A stretch of 64,000 bases of DNA from Sporodiniella umbellata (taxonomy: Eukaryota; Mucoromycota; Mucoromycetes; Mucorales; Rhizopodaceae): NCBI GenBank assembly GCA_025677835.1, contig JAIXMR010000011.1, positions 139,501-203,500 of the forward strand, in the 5' to 3' direction. This document shows, in pieces, positions 15,306-26,688 of this stretch. How positions within the stretch are numbered: the first letter of the stretch is position 1; each line of letters begins with the position of its first letter. A program made the translations under genes and the position numbers. The notes beneath the pieces were generated by a model. That model did no database searches and was not told the origin of the DNA. It saw only the letters and a list, made by a program, of their open reading frames with translations.

Positions 15306-16529
15306 CTCAATTAAACGCGAATTGTTTTCAAACGACAATGAAAGAAGGCACCACTCGCTCTTTGACAGATGCCAAAGAGCGATGATTGATCATACTTTTT
15401 TGACATGTTTTCCTTTTTGCGAAGGGGTAGTGTTTTTGAGTTGAGAGAATAAATAGATTCGATCTGTAACATGATGTCGGTTATGGATGCAAAGTGATTC
15501 AGAAATGACATAGAGCATAGACTACAGCCAACGTTAGGATCGTTGTCTTTCTTTTGATAAAAGTGCCCTTCTTATTCTATCCATAAAGCATTCTTTCGAC
15601 CCTCTCCATTTTCACCCTGCGTTCGTCCTTTGTCTTTTCCTTGTGCTACACGTAGGGTCAGTAGAGAGGCACAAGAGTCTGGATTTTGTTTTAAAAGTAG
15701 CGCCTCGGTATATTAATAGATACAGCTTTCTTAATGCTCACCTAAGCTCGGATCCACCCCCTGCATGGCGGATGCCAATGATAGACAAGATCCCAAACGC
15801 TCCTCTCCAGTGGTTCTTTCAAAAATAACCTAGCAACCGTTGCCATCGATACCACTTTTCTCACACGAACACGCTCATCGGCTGACTTTGACCTCACATG
15901 GCAACCCAAATCAAACACAGTGGAGTGAGCAAATGACCGATCCGTCGTTATGTTGATTTGTGTCGTTCGGATGGCTTCTTTTTTTTTTTTTTTTTTTTTT
16001 TTTTTTCACAGAAAAGGATGTTTGGCATCGGTTGACTCTGAATCATTTTGCATTATGTTTATTTTTCTTTTTGTTTTTTAGCTTGCAGTCTCTGCAAACG
16101 GAGTACCAAAAAGTATGGGTTTAGATAAGAATACGATTCATGACCTATTTGAACACAGAAACAAGAGGGTTGAGGTCATGACTTGGTTCAAACAACGATT
16201 CAGAGTGGGAAACAAAGCCTTGATTTCACAAACATTCAATCTCAAGGACGCGTTTATGTCTCTAATCAAATCAATTTTAAGCCTAGATAGCAATGACACC
16301 ACAATGATACAAAATAACAATAACATAAAAAGAAAAAAATGCATGTACTGCTCATGTGGTAACTCAAATTATATGCTCTTATTTACACACCAGACGCCTT
16401 CCTTAGGCATAAACATACACACACACACAGAGAGAGAGAGAGAGCAAAGCTCTTTTTTAATATTTTTGTAAACACCATTTCTTTTTTTTTTTTTTTTTTT
16501 TTTAAGAAAAACAAAAAAATGAAATAAAA
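14222..16529. other. 2.3 kb intergenic region without recognised genes
   Basis: This separates the forkhead start from the 3' end of the uL5 gene. It contains many homopolymers (T-run 14531-14555, A-run about 14801-14833, T-run about 15275-15302, T-run about 15980-16006, T-run about 16480-16503) and an (AC)n(AG)n microsatellite near 16418-16445. Short open frames here show no domain signatures. The forkhead promoter should lie at the left end. Confidence 0.6.
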
Positions 16530-17481
16530 TTAAGCCTTGTTGGAAACAATGCCATCGAAACGGTTCTTGAACCATTCAATGGATTCTTCCTTCTTGATAC
16601 GGTGGGTGGTACCAACAGTGTTCTTGCAGTGCTTACGGCGAGAGACACGATAACCAGGACGGCCCATGACCACAAAGTAATCCATACCGTAAATACCGAT
16701 GGAGGGATCGTATTTGATACCCAAATCAATGTGTTCATCAATACCGAAACCAAAGTTACCAGTTTCAGAAAAGTTGCGAGCCTTGAGTTCGTATTCCTTG
16801 ACCTTCAAACCACGTTCGAGGATTTCTTCAGCCTTGGGACCACGGACAGTGACGTGTACAGCAATCTTTTCGTTACGACGAATAGAGAAAGTACGGACAG
16901 TGTAACGAGCCTTGGAATAAACAGGTGTTTGACCAGTCAATTGTTCCAACACTTTGGCAGCACGAGTCAAGCGATCGCCAGATTCACCAACACAGATGTT
17001 GAGAACCAACTTTTCGATTCTGAGGTTACGCATAGGGTTCTTGGCAGCCTTCTGTTCTTCGGCACTCTAGTAGTCACAACGCATTAGTCTAAGTTTAAAC
17101 ATTTTCAAAAAAAAAAAAAATAGAGAGAGAGAGAGAGAGAGAGAGAATGGATTCAAGAACATGAAGAGAGGTCGTTAAAAAATGAGTGAATCGGCCCTCA
17201 ATAGAAAAGGCAGGGTGATCGAATGGCCATTGGAATCAGTCAAAGACCATCCTTGGTCTTTCACTCTATCCAAGCTCGTTTATTGTTCTTGACTTTTTAT
17301 TTTTTATTTTTTTTTTGTTTCCGACACGCTCAAAGCACTAGACTTCATCCAATCCAACTATATCCTCTCTAGTTCCATCCATTCATGCTTTCGTATCGTT
17401 CATCCCTTCCTTCCTTCTCTCTCTCTCTCTTTTCTACTTTTTTTTTCTTTTTTGATCTTTTCTGGCTTTTCTATCTACCAT
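16530..17481 (-). CDS. RPL11: 60S ribosomal protein L11 (uL5)
   Basis: uL5 sits in the central protuberance of the large subunit and contacts 5S rRNA. The main coding exon (17066-16530) encodes [92 protein letters not shown] and ends in [11 protein letters not shown], a near-complete match to eukaryotic uL5. The exon lacks its own N-terminal ATG: it opens after an AG at 17067 in phase 0, so the initiator codon must lie in an upstream exon. The best candidate is an isolated ATG directly followed by GTAGAT at 17481-17479, which would mean a 412-nt intron containing a GA microsatellite. That start is tentative; the rest is secure. The gene follows eS8 in the same orientation. Confidence 0.9.
17122..17147. 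repeat. (GA)n microsatellite in the putative first intron of RPL11
   Basis: Uninterrupted GA dinucleotide repeat just upstream, on the gene strand, of the main uL5 exon. Confidence 0.8.
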
Positions 17482-17762
17482 GGTTGGACTATTTCGAAGC
17501 TAAAAGAGGGAGATTCATTGTTGGGTGGTGTACCTCTTTCAATAACTTGCTCAACCTGTTTAGAGTCCAAACAGCCCGGTCCGGACTTTTCATCAAAAAA
17601 TCAAAAAAAAAAAAAAAGAGGTAAAGTTGTGGGCAAAAATTAAAAAGGAACGCTTTAGAGTGTCTTTTTTGTTTAAATATGCAACGTTTTTATTTAGAAA
17701 TAAAGTCTTTATATCATATCGAGATAATCCTCGTAAGAGATAACCAAATAACCATATAGAAT

Positions 17763-18667
17763 TTAGTGTTGCTTCTTGGACTAGATAGAAAAAAAAAAAA
17801 AAAAAAAAGAGTTAATGGGTTGGGCTAAAAAGTTAAGCTGGGTTTTAGGCTTACCTTGATCTTACGAAGGTAGAATTCGAGTTCTTTGCCTTCGAGAATG
17901 TAACCATCACAACGGCCAGATTGACCAGGACGAGAAGAGATGGAAGCGTAAAGACGACCGGCGTTGAATTGGTCGTTCAAGAGGGGATCGACAGCAGCAG
18001 TGGCAGCGCGAGCAGCGATCTTCTTTTCAACGCTCTTGGACTTCTTTTCCTTTTCGGTTTCCTATGAACATTGACATGAGTTATCAAGACCTCGGATGTG
18101 ATCGATCGGGTACTTACAGCAGCGGCCTCACCAGCCTTTTGCTTACCGAGAGGAAGAGCGTAGTGAGATTCGTACCATTGACGGAAAGGAGTGGCATCGA
18201 TTTGAATGATGGCATTCTTGACAAGAGTGTTGGTACGGACCAATTCGTTGTTGGAGGCATTGTAAGCAACGGTCAAGACACGGGTCTTGCGAGAGATTCC
18301 TTCAGAACCCCAAGAGAAGTTACCGCTGTCCAAACGAAGAGCACGACGCTTGTAGTTACCACCACGGACGCGAACCAAGTGGATACGCTTGCTACCTAAC
18401 TTGGTGTTGGCAGATTGACGACCCAATTCGAACCTTTTTTTTAAAAAAAAAAAAAAAAAAAAGAAAATCTGTGTTAATGAATCTCATCTCGTTCAAAGTT
18501 GCATGTCGACATTGCTTACTTTCTCTTCTTTCTGTATTGAGCACGTCTAGCACCAGTGGCGCTACGCTTGTGGCGTGAATCACGGCTGATACCTAGTGGA
18601 GATGAACTGTATTAGCATCTTCTATGATGGATGGATGGACGTCTATTGTTGAATTCACTTTACCCAT
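17763..18667 (-). CDS. RPS8: 40S ribosomal protein S8 (eS8)
   Basis: Five exons close to 205 residues: 18667-18664, 18592-18520, 18433-18118, 18061-17855, 17780-17763. The protein begins [18 protein letters not shown] and contains [57 protein letters not shown] and [20 protein letters not shown], all standard eS8 blocks of the small subunit body. The first coding exon is only ATGG, with the intron immediately after, a common layout for fungal ribosomal protein genes. The last exon encodes only SKKQH and the stop. T-tracts precede acceptors in two introns. It is a tandem neighbour of uL5 downstream and of CDP-DAG synthase upstream on the same strand. Identity is certain. Confidence 0.96.
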
Positions 18668-18953
18668 GGTGTTTGTAGAGAAGGAGCTTTTCTTGCTGGC
18701 ACTTGAATTTACATTTTTGTTTCTTTTTCAACAATACACTCCGAGATCTGTGTTATCGGTCCGACATGTGGCTTGGACATTCGTTCTTTTTAGCCTTGTT
18801 TTTATTTTATTTATTTTGGTAAGACAATGAAAACGCCACGTACAGCTTTGCTTGTATTACTTTTTTTTTTTTTTTTATTATTATGATTATTAACAGTTTT
18901 TTTTTTTCTTTCTTTGTCTTTTAAGCGTATGTATAATATAAATTACAAATGAG

Positions 18954-20236
18954 TTAAAGGTGTTCCAACAATTGCCTACTGTGCTCTGTCAAGGCACTTG
19001 AACCACACTTTTCCAACACAGACGGATCCATGATTCCTTGATTGATAAAATAGGTCAGCACGCGCTCCAAAAGTTCCAATTGTTCGTGTAAAGTCAAGTT
19101 GTTTATTACAGAAGCGAGAATCGTGCCCACGTTCAGATGATTTGTCTACAAAGCTTACATCAGTTTCTTTCCTTTCCTTTTGCAGTTACCTTTATAAAGC
19201 TTTGGTAATAAATATGAGCAAAGACACCCATTAAAAATTGACAGTCCATACGGTCGGTCATTCCACCATGGCCTGGGATACTCTGTCCAAAATCTTTGAC
19301 GTTGAAAGCGCGTTTCACACCACTAGCAAAAAATCCTCCAAAAGGGGCGATCAGGGAAGCAAAACAGGCCATCACTAAAGCATGGATCTGAACTGGTGCA
19401 ATCCAAACCTTTGCAATTTGCTTGTGAAACTATTCAACAAACGTTACACCATCTGCTTTATTTTTTTTTTTTTTTCCCCAACCCTTTTTTTGTAATATAA
19501 AAGCTTACCAATGCTTGGATAGTAGAAACAATCGTTTCGGGTAAATTCCATGGAACTGCCGTAAAGACAGGGTTGACAGGATCACAATTGATATCTGACC
19601 AAGCAGCCATCGATAAATCCTACGTGCAGGCGTATTTTCAGAACACGTTTCTCTCTCTCTCTTTCTCTCTAGTTTACCTTCACAGGGCAAATCATGTAAT
19701 TAAAGCGCATCAACACAGTAGAGGCCAAAAAGCCAAAAATAAGTGTACAGATCCATGCACCTACAAACCCTTCTACTGTCTTTTTAGGGCTCAGCTGAAT
19801 CAACTGATGCTTGCCCCAGAAAAATCCGCAGATATAGGCAAAAATGTCGTTGGTAATGACGAGCGACGTAGGAATAAAGAACCATATTAAACCCTCCAAG
19901 ATATTATTGACAATAAAGTGACTCTGGAATACGATAAGCAGTAAAGCCATATGCATCCAGCCAAATTGCCGAAACTGCCGTTTATAAAGTCCTTTCCTCA
20001 AGTTGGCGACAAAAAATACAAATCCTGCACGTACAATACGTTAATGATACAAAAACTATACATATTTCAGATAGTACCAATGATGTAAAGTATGAAACTG
20101 ATAAATCGATGATGTGTTGCAAAGGGTAAAAGTACTGCATCCACTAAAACAATCGATTGAAAGTAATAGATAATTGATTCTCCATACAAATAATAGGTGG
20201 TTGTCACCAGAAAATACCTAGAGTATCCCTTAGCCT

Positions 20237-20275
<39 letters not shown>

Positions 20276-20572
20276 GGTTTGTCTCTCTTATAATTACCAA
20301 CTCATTGTCTTGAACCATTTAAAACTACTATCTTTTGCGGGACCTTGAGCGATTTGAAGTACCTCGTTATAGACTATAGTAGATATAGCAATCACCATCA
20401 ATATAACCCAGATATGTCCAGAAGCAAGAATCATAAAAAAAGTGCCAATCATCATCAAGGTGGTTGCTGTTCGAACCCACCAATTTTTCCATTTCTTTTG
20501 AGATGTTTCATCCACCAGCAAAGTCACTTTTTCTTCAATATCTTTAGCTATTGTTTTTTTTTGGATGCCATT
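18954..20572 (-). CDS. CDS1: Phosphatidate cytidylyltransferase (CDP-diacylglycerol synthase), apparent frame break at the start
   Basis: This enzyme makes CDP-diacylglycerol from phosphatidic acid and CTP in the ER membrane, feeding phosphatidylinositol and phosphatidylserine synthesis. Multi-exon minus-strand blocks match eukaryotic [50 protein letters not shown] with [14 protein letters not shown], and the CTP-transferase signature [20 protein letters not shown] followed by [11 protein letters not shown]. The C terminus, [12 protein letters not shown], stops at 18954. Many hydrophobic helices are evident. The natural ATG at 20572 (MASKKK) meets a TAG after a run of nine A on the gene strand. 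One more A would put it in frame with [16 protein letters not shown]. Either the assembly lost a base or the true start is elsewhere. Domain identity is secure; the first codons are not. Confidence 0.9.
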
Positions 20573-21325
20573 GTTTATTATCTAACAATAATAAAAAAAA
20601 GAATAGAAAAAAAAAAAAAAAAAGAAAAAAAAATATGTGTGGGGTTGGAAAGACAGCTTTTACCAAAATGAAGTCGTACTTTAAAAATACAGTGTCATAT
20701 GTTTTTAGTAATAGTGGTTGCACAATTTAGAAATCCTTCAACAACAAGAATTTTCCGTCAATTATACTAGGCTTGTCAGTTATTTTCTTTACAGTCAGAT
20801 AATAAACCTCTGAATATATTTGCTGCCTACGCTTTTCAAAGTCTTTTATATATCTAAGTGCCTGTTTCAAAAATTTATGATAGAATCTACTTTCAAAAGT
20901 CGGCAAAAATCATTGGACTGCCACAGCGAGTAACACAACAAAAAGGGAACTTTGACAATAGGTCTGTGATCGCGTCTTAGGCTTAAATCGCTCAAGATTT
21001 TTTTTTTTTTACAAAACAAAAGAGAACATCAAAGTATGGCCTTTGCACATAAAAAAAAAACAATAGATTTTGTTCAAATACGTACAAATTATCTTTGGAT
21101 TTAACTATGAGTAGCGGTACTTGACACAGTATTGTGTTTGTAAATAGGAAAAAAAAAAATTTATCTTTTAAAACCCATATCGCGGAACCAGACAAAAGTC
21201 CCATTAAGGTATTAGGAAAAATGAATACAACACCTTTCAAGTTAATGGTCTTCCTTTCTTTTAAAGAAAAAAAGACCGGGTGCTTTTTACGTCCCGAGAC
21301 TTACATCACATACAGTTGTATATCC

Positions 21326-21357
<32 letters not shown>

Positions 21358-22936
21358 TTCAGCCAGCCAGAAGTATGGCAGTTTAATACTCTTTTTGTAA
21401 ATGACAGTCATGCTAAGAGATTAAAAGATTGATAAAAGCTCTTAACAGAAAGAAAATTTATAATACTTCAAGCAACAACTGTCCAACTGAATGAGATAAA
21501 CCAAGTATAGATTGTAGTTCTCTTACATTTTTTATTTTCAATTCATCTTATTTGGGCTACTGACACTTACTTTGTTTTGCACGCCATACATTTTTATTTT
21601 TAAGGAAAATAATAATAGTTCCAACACAATCAGAGTAGCTAATGTATGGTTTTGCATATGCATAAACGCGTGCGATTGTTTCAAAAAACCACTTTGAGAT
21701 ATAAACGTCCAGCTTTTTTGAAGGCCCCTTTAAAAGGTTTGAGTTGATCAATGGTCGTTTTATCTATACGTAATCGACTGTCTTTGGTAACAACAAGTAT
21801 CCTTTTTTATTCTATGAGCTACCAAAATAGAAAAAAAAACCAAAACAATAGTACTGTTGACGCCCAAAAATTTCCTAAATAATACAAAACCAAACAAAGT
21901 TCAGTCAGTTATCTATTTCTTCAGAATTTAAGTAAATTGTAAATTTTTCGCTTTAAAAATAAACTATTTGTTCAAAGTATGATGTATTTTGCGTCAAGTA
22001 TGCAGTAACGCCTGTTAGAAGCCACACAACTCCCTTTTTCAAAAAAAAAAAAAAAAAATAGACATGTGAGAAGAGCAAGATACTGTACTCTAATGACTTC
22101 TTTTTTTACTTCCCTAAATGAACATCTGACCGCTTGTTTTGTAATAATTTAATGTAACAAGAATACAGTAATTATATTGACGCTAGCCAAAAAACCTATC
22201 GATTCTGTAAGCAGTAGATTGCATCAAATCGTCTTTTCAATTTGATAATGGTCCTTTTCAATTGAACGTATAGTCTCACTTTTATTTATAAGCACTTTCT
22301 TTTTTACCGACACTCAATCGGTTTTCAAAAGCAACTCGACAAGTATACGACTTCAAGATCAGAATAGGTTGCAGTTTATAAAACTTTGAGTAAAATGCGT
22401 TATGTAACTTTTACACGAGGGTACTGGTTTGGTTGGGATTTACTCGTTTTCTACTGCATTTCTCGCTGTGTTTTGTAACCAAAGCATATATCAGACCCTT
22501 ATCAAAATTTTAGCAGATCCAGTAACCTGAGATTTAAGCTTTTTAAAATCAGTTCTGAAGGCTTTGTTCAACGATTTTTTAAATATTGTGTGCGGCGACA
22601 AAACTCGAACTTTCGCCGTTGTATCGAATCGATCTGGTGGTTGGTAAATCTAAACTATTTGGTACTTGATAGTTTTGTAACTCAAATAGGATTCTCTGGT
22701 AGTTTTTTTTTTTTTTTTTTTTTCATCCAAAATACAGTTCAGGATTTCTACTGTACGATTCCAACCTCCATTTTTCATGTTCCGATGATGACGTATAGCG
22801 TTAGGCATTTAGGCAGGCCAACTTTTGCTTTACCGCCAAAAAAAAATTTAGAATATTTTTGGCTATTGAAAGAGGCCCCAGTAATAAAAAATCCACTTTT
22901 TCCCCGCAACAACACCCCACTCTTTACTTGTTAAAC
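20573..22936. other. Divergent 2.4 kb intergenic region
   Basis: This lies between the 5' ends of the CDP-DAG synthase and QCR2 genes. It is AT-rich with homopolymers (near 20610-20624, an A-run near 21327-21352, 22041-22058, and a T-run near 22700-22723). No coding sequence with recognisable domains was found on either strand, and no tRNA-like structure was convincing. Confidence 0.6.
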
Positions 22937-24497
22937 ATGCTGGCCACATCTTGCAAAGCCATTGTAAATACCGTTTCCAAGGCTAACTACGCTACTGCTG
23001 CTGCAGCTAGTTCTATTCAAATCTCCTCTGCCTCCAATGGCGTCAAAGTTGCTTCTAGCCAAGAGCCTGGTCAAACTGCTTCCTTGTCTGTCGTTGTCAA
23101 TGGCGGTGCTAGAGCCGAATCTGGAAAGAATGCTGGTGTTTCTCACTTTTTGAAAAACTTTGGATTCAAAGTAAGCACATTGATTCATCGCCTATTACTT
23201 TCAAAGTTATTAAAAACTGACATGATTTACTTTTTTTTTTTTTTTTTTTTTCATGAAAGAACAACACTGATCGTACCTCTTTCCGTATTGTTCGTGAGGC
23301 TGAGCTTGCCGGTGGCGTCTTATCTGCTGACGTTTCTCGTGAATCTCTCTCCTACACTGCTGAATTCTTAAAGGGCGATGCGTAAGGACTATATAACACC
23401 ACTATTTCTTGTTTTAAAAAAAGTCACCTGCTTATCAATGTTTATGTAGCGGATTATTTGCTGAAATTTTGAGCGACGTTGTCACTAAACAAAAGTATCA
23501 GGAACACGAATTTGTTGATGTTAGAAATCAAACTGCTTCTGAATCAATCAACGCTTTTGCTGATTCTGAAGTAACCGCCATCGAAACTGCTCACCAACTC
23601 GCTTTCCGTAACGGTCTCGGTAACTCCGTTTTTGCCCAATCAAACAACCATGTTAATAACCAAACCGTCAAGGCTTTTGCTCAACAACTCTTCACCCAAG
23701 GCAACGTTGCCCTCGTCGGTACCGGCATTGAACATGATACTCTTGTCAACTTGGCCGAGCAATTCTTGAACCTTCCCGCTGGTTCCGCTGTCAACACCGA
23801 TCAAAGCAAGTACTTTGGTGGTGAAGCCCGTTTGTCCGGTCACAACAACGAATACATTCTTGCTTTCGAAGGCGCTTCGTTGAACTCTGCTGAATATGCC
23901 GCTCTTCAAGTCCTCCGTCACGCTTTGGGTGGCGACTTGAACATCAAGTATACTACTGGTAGCGGTCTCTTGGCTCAAGCTGCTTCTAAATTTAACGAAG
24001 CTGCCAAGATCAAGGCCTTTAACCTTGGTTACTCTGACGCCGGTCTTTTCGGTGTTCACACATCTGGCGCTCAAGCTGGTTCTGCTATTGCCGCTGCCGT
24101 CGAACAATTAAAGGCTGCCAAGAGCTTGTCTAACGAAGACTTTGCTAGAGGCGTTGCCCAAGCCAAGTACGCTGCTACTGCTGCATACGAAACTCGTCTC
24201 GATCGTCTTCAAACCCTCGGTGCCCAAGTACGTAGAATATACTAACTATAAAACGAACCGTAACTAATTCTTGAATATAGGCTTTCAGTGGCTCTAAACT
24301 TACTGCTGCTGAATCTATTGCAGCCATCGAAAAGGTCTCTGCTTCTGATGTTGCAAAGGTATTACTGTTTTCTTTTTCCTTTTTAGATTTTAACAAAAAA
24401 ATTTTAGGCTGTCGAAAAATTGTTGAGCAGCAAGCCTTCTGCTGTCGCCGTTGGTGATCTTCATAACTTGCCTTATGCTGATTCTGTTTCATTGTAA
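22937..24497 (+). CDS. QCR2: Ubiquinol-cytochrome c reductase core protein 2 (complex III)
   Basis: Five exons close to 433 residues: 22937-23170, 23260-23381, 23450-24227, 24281-24358, 24408-24497. The product is a core subunit of the mitochondrial bc1 complex, related to M16 processing peptidases but without their HxxEH zinc site, as expected for Qcr2. The N terminus (MLATSCKAIVNTVSKANYAT) is Ala/Ser/Lys-rich and poor in acids, like a matrix presequence. Family blocks include FLKNFGFK, VDVRNQTASESINAFADSE, GNVALVGTGIEHDTLVNLAE, YFGGEARLSGHNNEYILAFEG and LQVLRHALGGDLNIKYTTG. Codon use is visibly C-rich at third positions, as in highly expressed fungal genes. Intron 1 carries a T-run near its acceptor. 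Stop TAA is at 24495. Confidence 0.95.
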
Positions 24498-25126
24498 TTA
24501 AAAACTAATTTTTTTAAAGGCGAAAAAAGAAAAAGATATACAATTAGTTGTTTTTTGTTATAAAATATTAGATATAAATAAGTCAGTACGATGGTGCTAA
24601 ATTTGCAAGTATTATATTTTACATTTTTCTTTGACCATTTGCTCTTGGTTGTAGTTGTATGGCCAGTAACTGATACGTACCAATGGACCAATAATAGCTG
24701 GTCAGCACTTGAATGGGTTTTTGAAATACTGTGTTGATATATTACTGCATAACGAAAAAAAAACGCAATTATTTGAATTCGCTTTGAGCGTTGTTTATTG
24801 AGCTACACTATCCAGTCGGTAAAGTCTATAAACGATCACCTCCAGTTCCTCGGCTCTCAGCCAATTATATATTGTCGGGGTCTGCAATGTAACAAATACA
24901 TGTACAAAATAAACTTGTAGACTGTTGAAAAGAAGTTGAATAAAGCCATGAAAGCATCGTTAATAGGGCTAAAGAACCTATTTTCTTATTGACAAAAACT
25001 CTATAAAGTTTTTGTTAAAAACCCAGACCTTTGTATGTCAATTATGAACACGTCCACAAACCGTCACAGCACCAACCTGCTGAAATACTAAAAAAAAAAA
25101 AAAAAAAAGCATTTTTTCTTTGGACA
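24498..25126. other. Spacer between QCR2 and the CstF-50 gene
   Basis: AT-rich, with A-runs (25091-25108 the longest). It must hold the QCR2 terminator and the promoter of the next gene, both on the plus strand. No coding content or structured RNA seen. Confidence 0.6.
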
Positions 25127-26661
25127 ATGAACTCTCTAAACTTAACAGAAAATGAAATAATTTCGCTTATTATTGGGTAGAAAAACAAAGTAAAAGTAGC
25201 TTTTTTTTAACTTTACCATAGACAGCTCGTAGCTTATGGATACTCTGCAATTGCGCAAAGTGTAGCTGATGCAACAGGTTCTACTTCAGACCTTATGCCT
25301 AGCTCAAAATTAACCGAGCTTTTGCAGATAGCCAAAGAGAAATGTAAGCGTTCACATTCAGCTTTTTCTCAGCTAACTTTTACGCGTATTATAGTAGAAG
25401 AAGGCGATTCCGATGAAGAGTTTTCGACAAAAAATGGAGAAGGCGATAGCAATAGAATGGATGAATCAGGTAGTGCATCCTTTCAATCTGGATTAGATGC
25501 TGAAACCATGTCGACTGCGCGTAAGTAGTTTCCGAAAAAAGATGTGTACGATGCAATCGCTCATACAAAATTAGAGCCCAAAACCGCACCGGAATTCGCA
25601 CAAACATATTACACACAACATAAAGGATCTTGTCGCATTGCAAGTTTTAGTTATGATGGAAGATTTGCAGCAACCGGATCTCATGATACATCACTTAAAT
25701 TATTAGACGTTAACAAAATGCAAAACAGAACTGGAGATTCAGGAGATAAGCCTGTGGTTCGAACACTATATGACCATACTGACTCAGTTAACGATTTAAG
25801 CTTTCATCCTAACGGTATCGTTTTAGCCAGCTGTTCAGACGACCAAAGCATCAAGCTGTTTGATTTGTCGAAATCAGGTGTCAAGAGAGCTTTTAGATAT
25901 TTACAAGTAGAAAAAATAATATGAGATTGGCAATAAAGAAAAACTGATCTTTTTTTTTTTTTTTTTTTTTGTAGGACGCTTCGCCTGTCAACTCTATCAG
26001 CTTCCATCCCTCAGGCGACTTTTTGCTAGCAGGAACAGAAGACTCTGCTGTTCGAGTATATGATGTCCGTACACTTCAGTGCTTTACCAACTCGAACAGT
26101 GCCAACGTTCACCACGGATCAATCTCTCAAATACGCTACTCAAAAACAGGGAAGATTTTTGCCAGCTCTTCGCTTGATGGCTCAGTTCGTATTTGGGACA
26201 GTGTATCCTCACAATGCATTAAGTCTCTTGAAAGAGCTCATGGCGGCGCTGCTGTTTCTAGTGTGAGAGTAAGCAAAAATGAGAAATATGTGCTGACAGC
26301 TGGATTGGACTCAAGCATGAAACTTTGGGATATCTCAACTGGTAGCGTAATCATGGAATATAAAGGACACGAAAACAGATCGCACATTTTGCAACCTGCC
26401 TTTTCACATGATGAAGGATTTGTTATGATTGGCGATGAAGCTTCCACTGACGTGTTTTGTTGGGATACACAGACAGGTACATTAGTCAAGAGAATTACTG
26501 GCCATAATGGCTTAGTGAGGTGTGTTGCTGCATCCCCTAATGACTATGGTATCATTACTTGCAGGTAAAAAAAAAAAAAACGAAAGTAAGATGCAGCAAA
26601 ACCATTAAATGTTTTTTTATTTAGTGAGGATTTCCGTGCTCGTTATTATAGTCCATTTTAA
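25127..26661 (+). CDS. CSTF1: Cleavage stimulation factor subunit 1 (CstF-50), WD40 protein
   Basis: Five exons close to 429 residues (human CstF-50 has 431): 25127-25176, 25222-25469, 25542-25906, 25975-26564, 26625-26661. CstF-50 is the WD40 subunit of the nuclear pre-mRNA 3' cleavage and polyadenylation machinery. The N-terminal helical segment (IISLIIGQLVAYGYSAIAQ) matches its dimerisation region. WD repeats then follow: TQHKGSCRIASFSYDGRFAA, DHTDSVNDLSFHPNGIVLAS, SPVNSISFHPSGDFLLAGTED, HHGSISQIRYSKTGKIFAS, GGAAVSSVRVSKNEKYVLTAG, and the end EDFRARYYSPF, a typical CstF-50 C terminus. A 72-nt intron beginning GTAGTG removes an in-frame TAG at 25526-25528. The downstream Lon gene converges, with only 27 bp between stop codons. 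Confidence 0.94.
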
Positions 26662-26688
26662 AAATAAAATAATAACAGATACTCTTCT

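Noticed and set aside
16115..16471. Plus-strand frame of 118 residues ending near 16471
   Set aside because: It overlaps the 3' flank of uL5 and a microsatellite, with no family features or sensible composition.
25500..25541. In-frame TAG (25526-25528) in the CstF-50 gene, suggesting a 21-nt intron or stop readthrough
   Set aside because: A standard 72-nt intron from GTAGTG at 25470 to AG at 25541 removes the TAG, keeps phase and gives a continuous protein of normal length.
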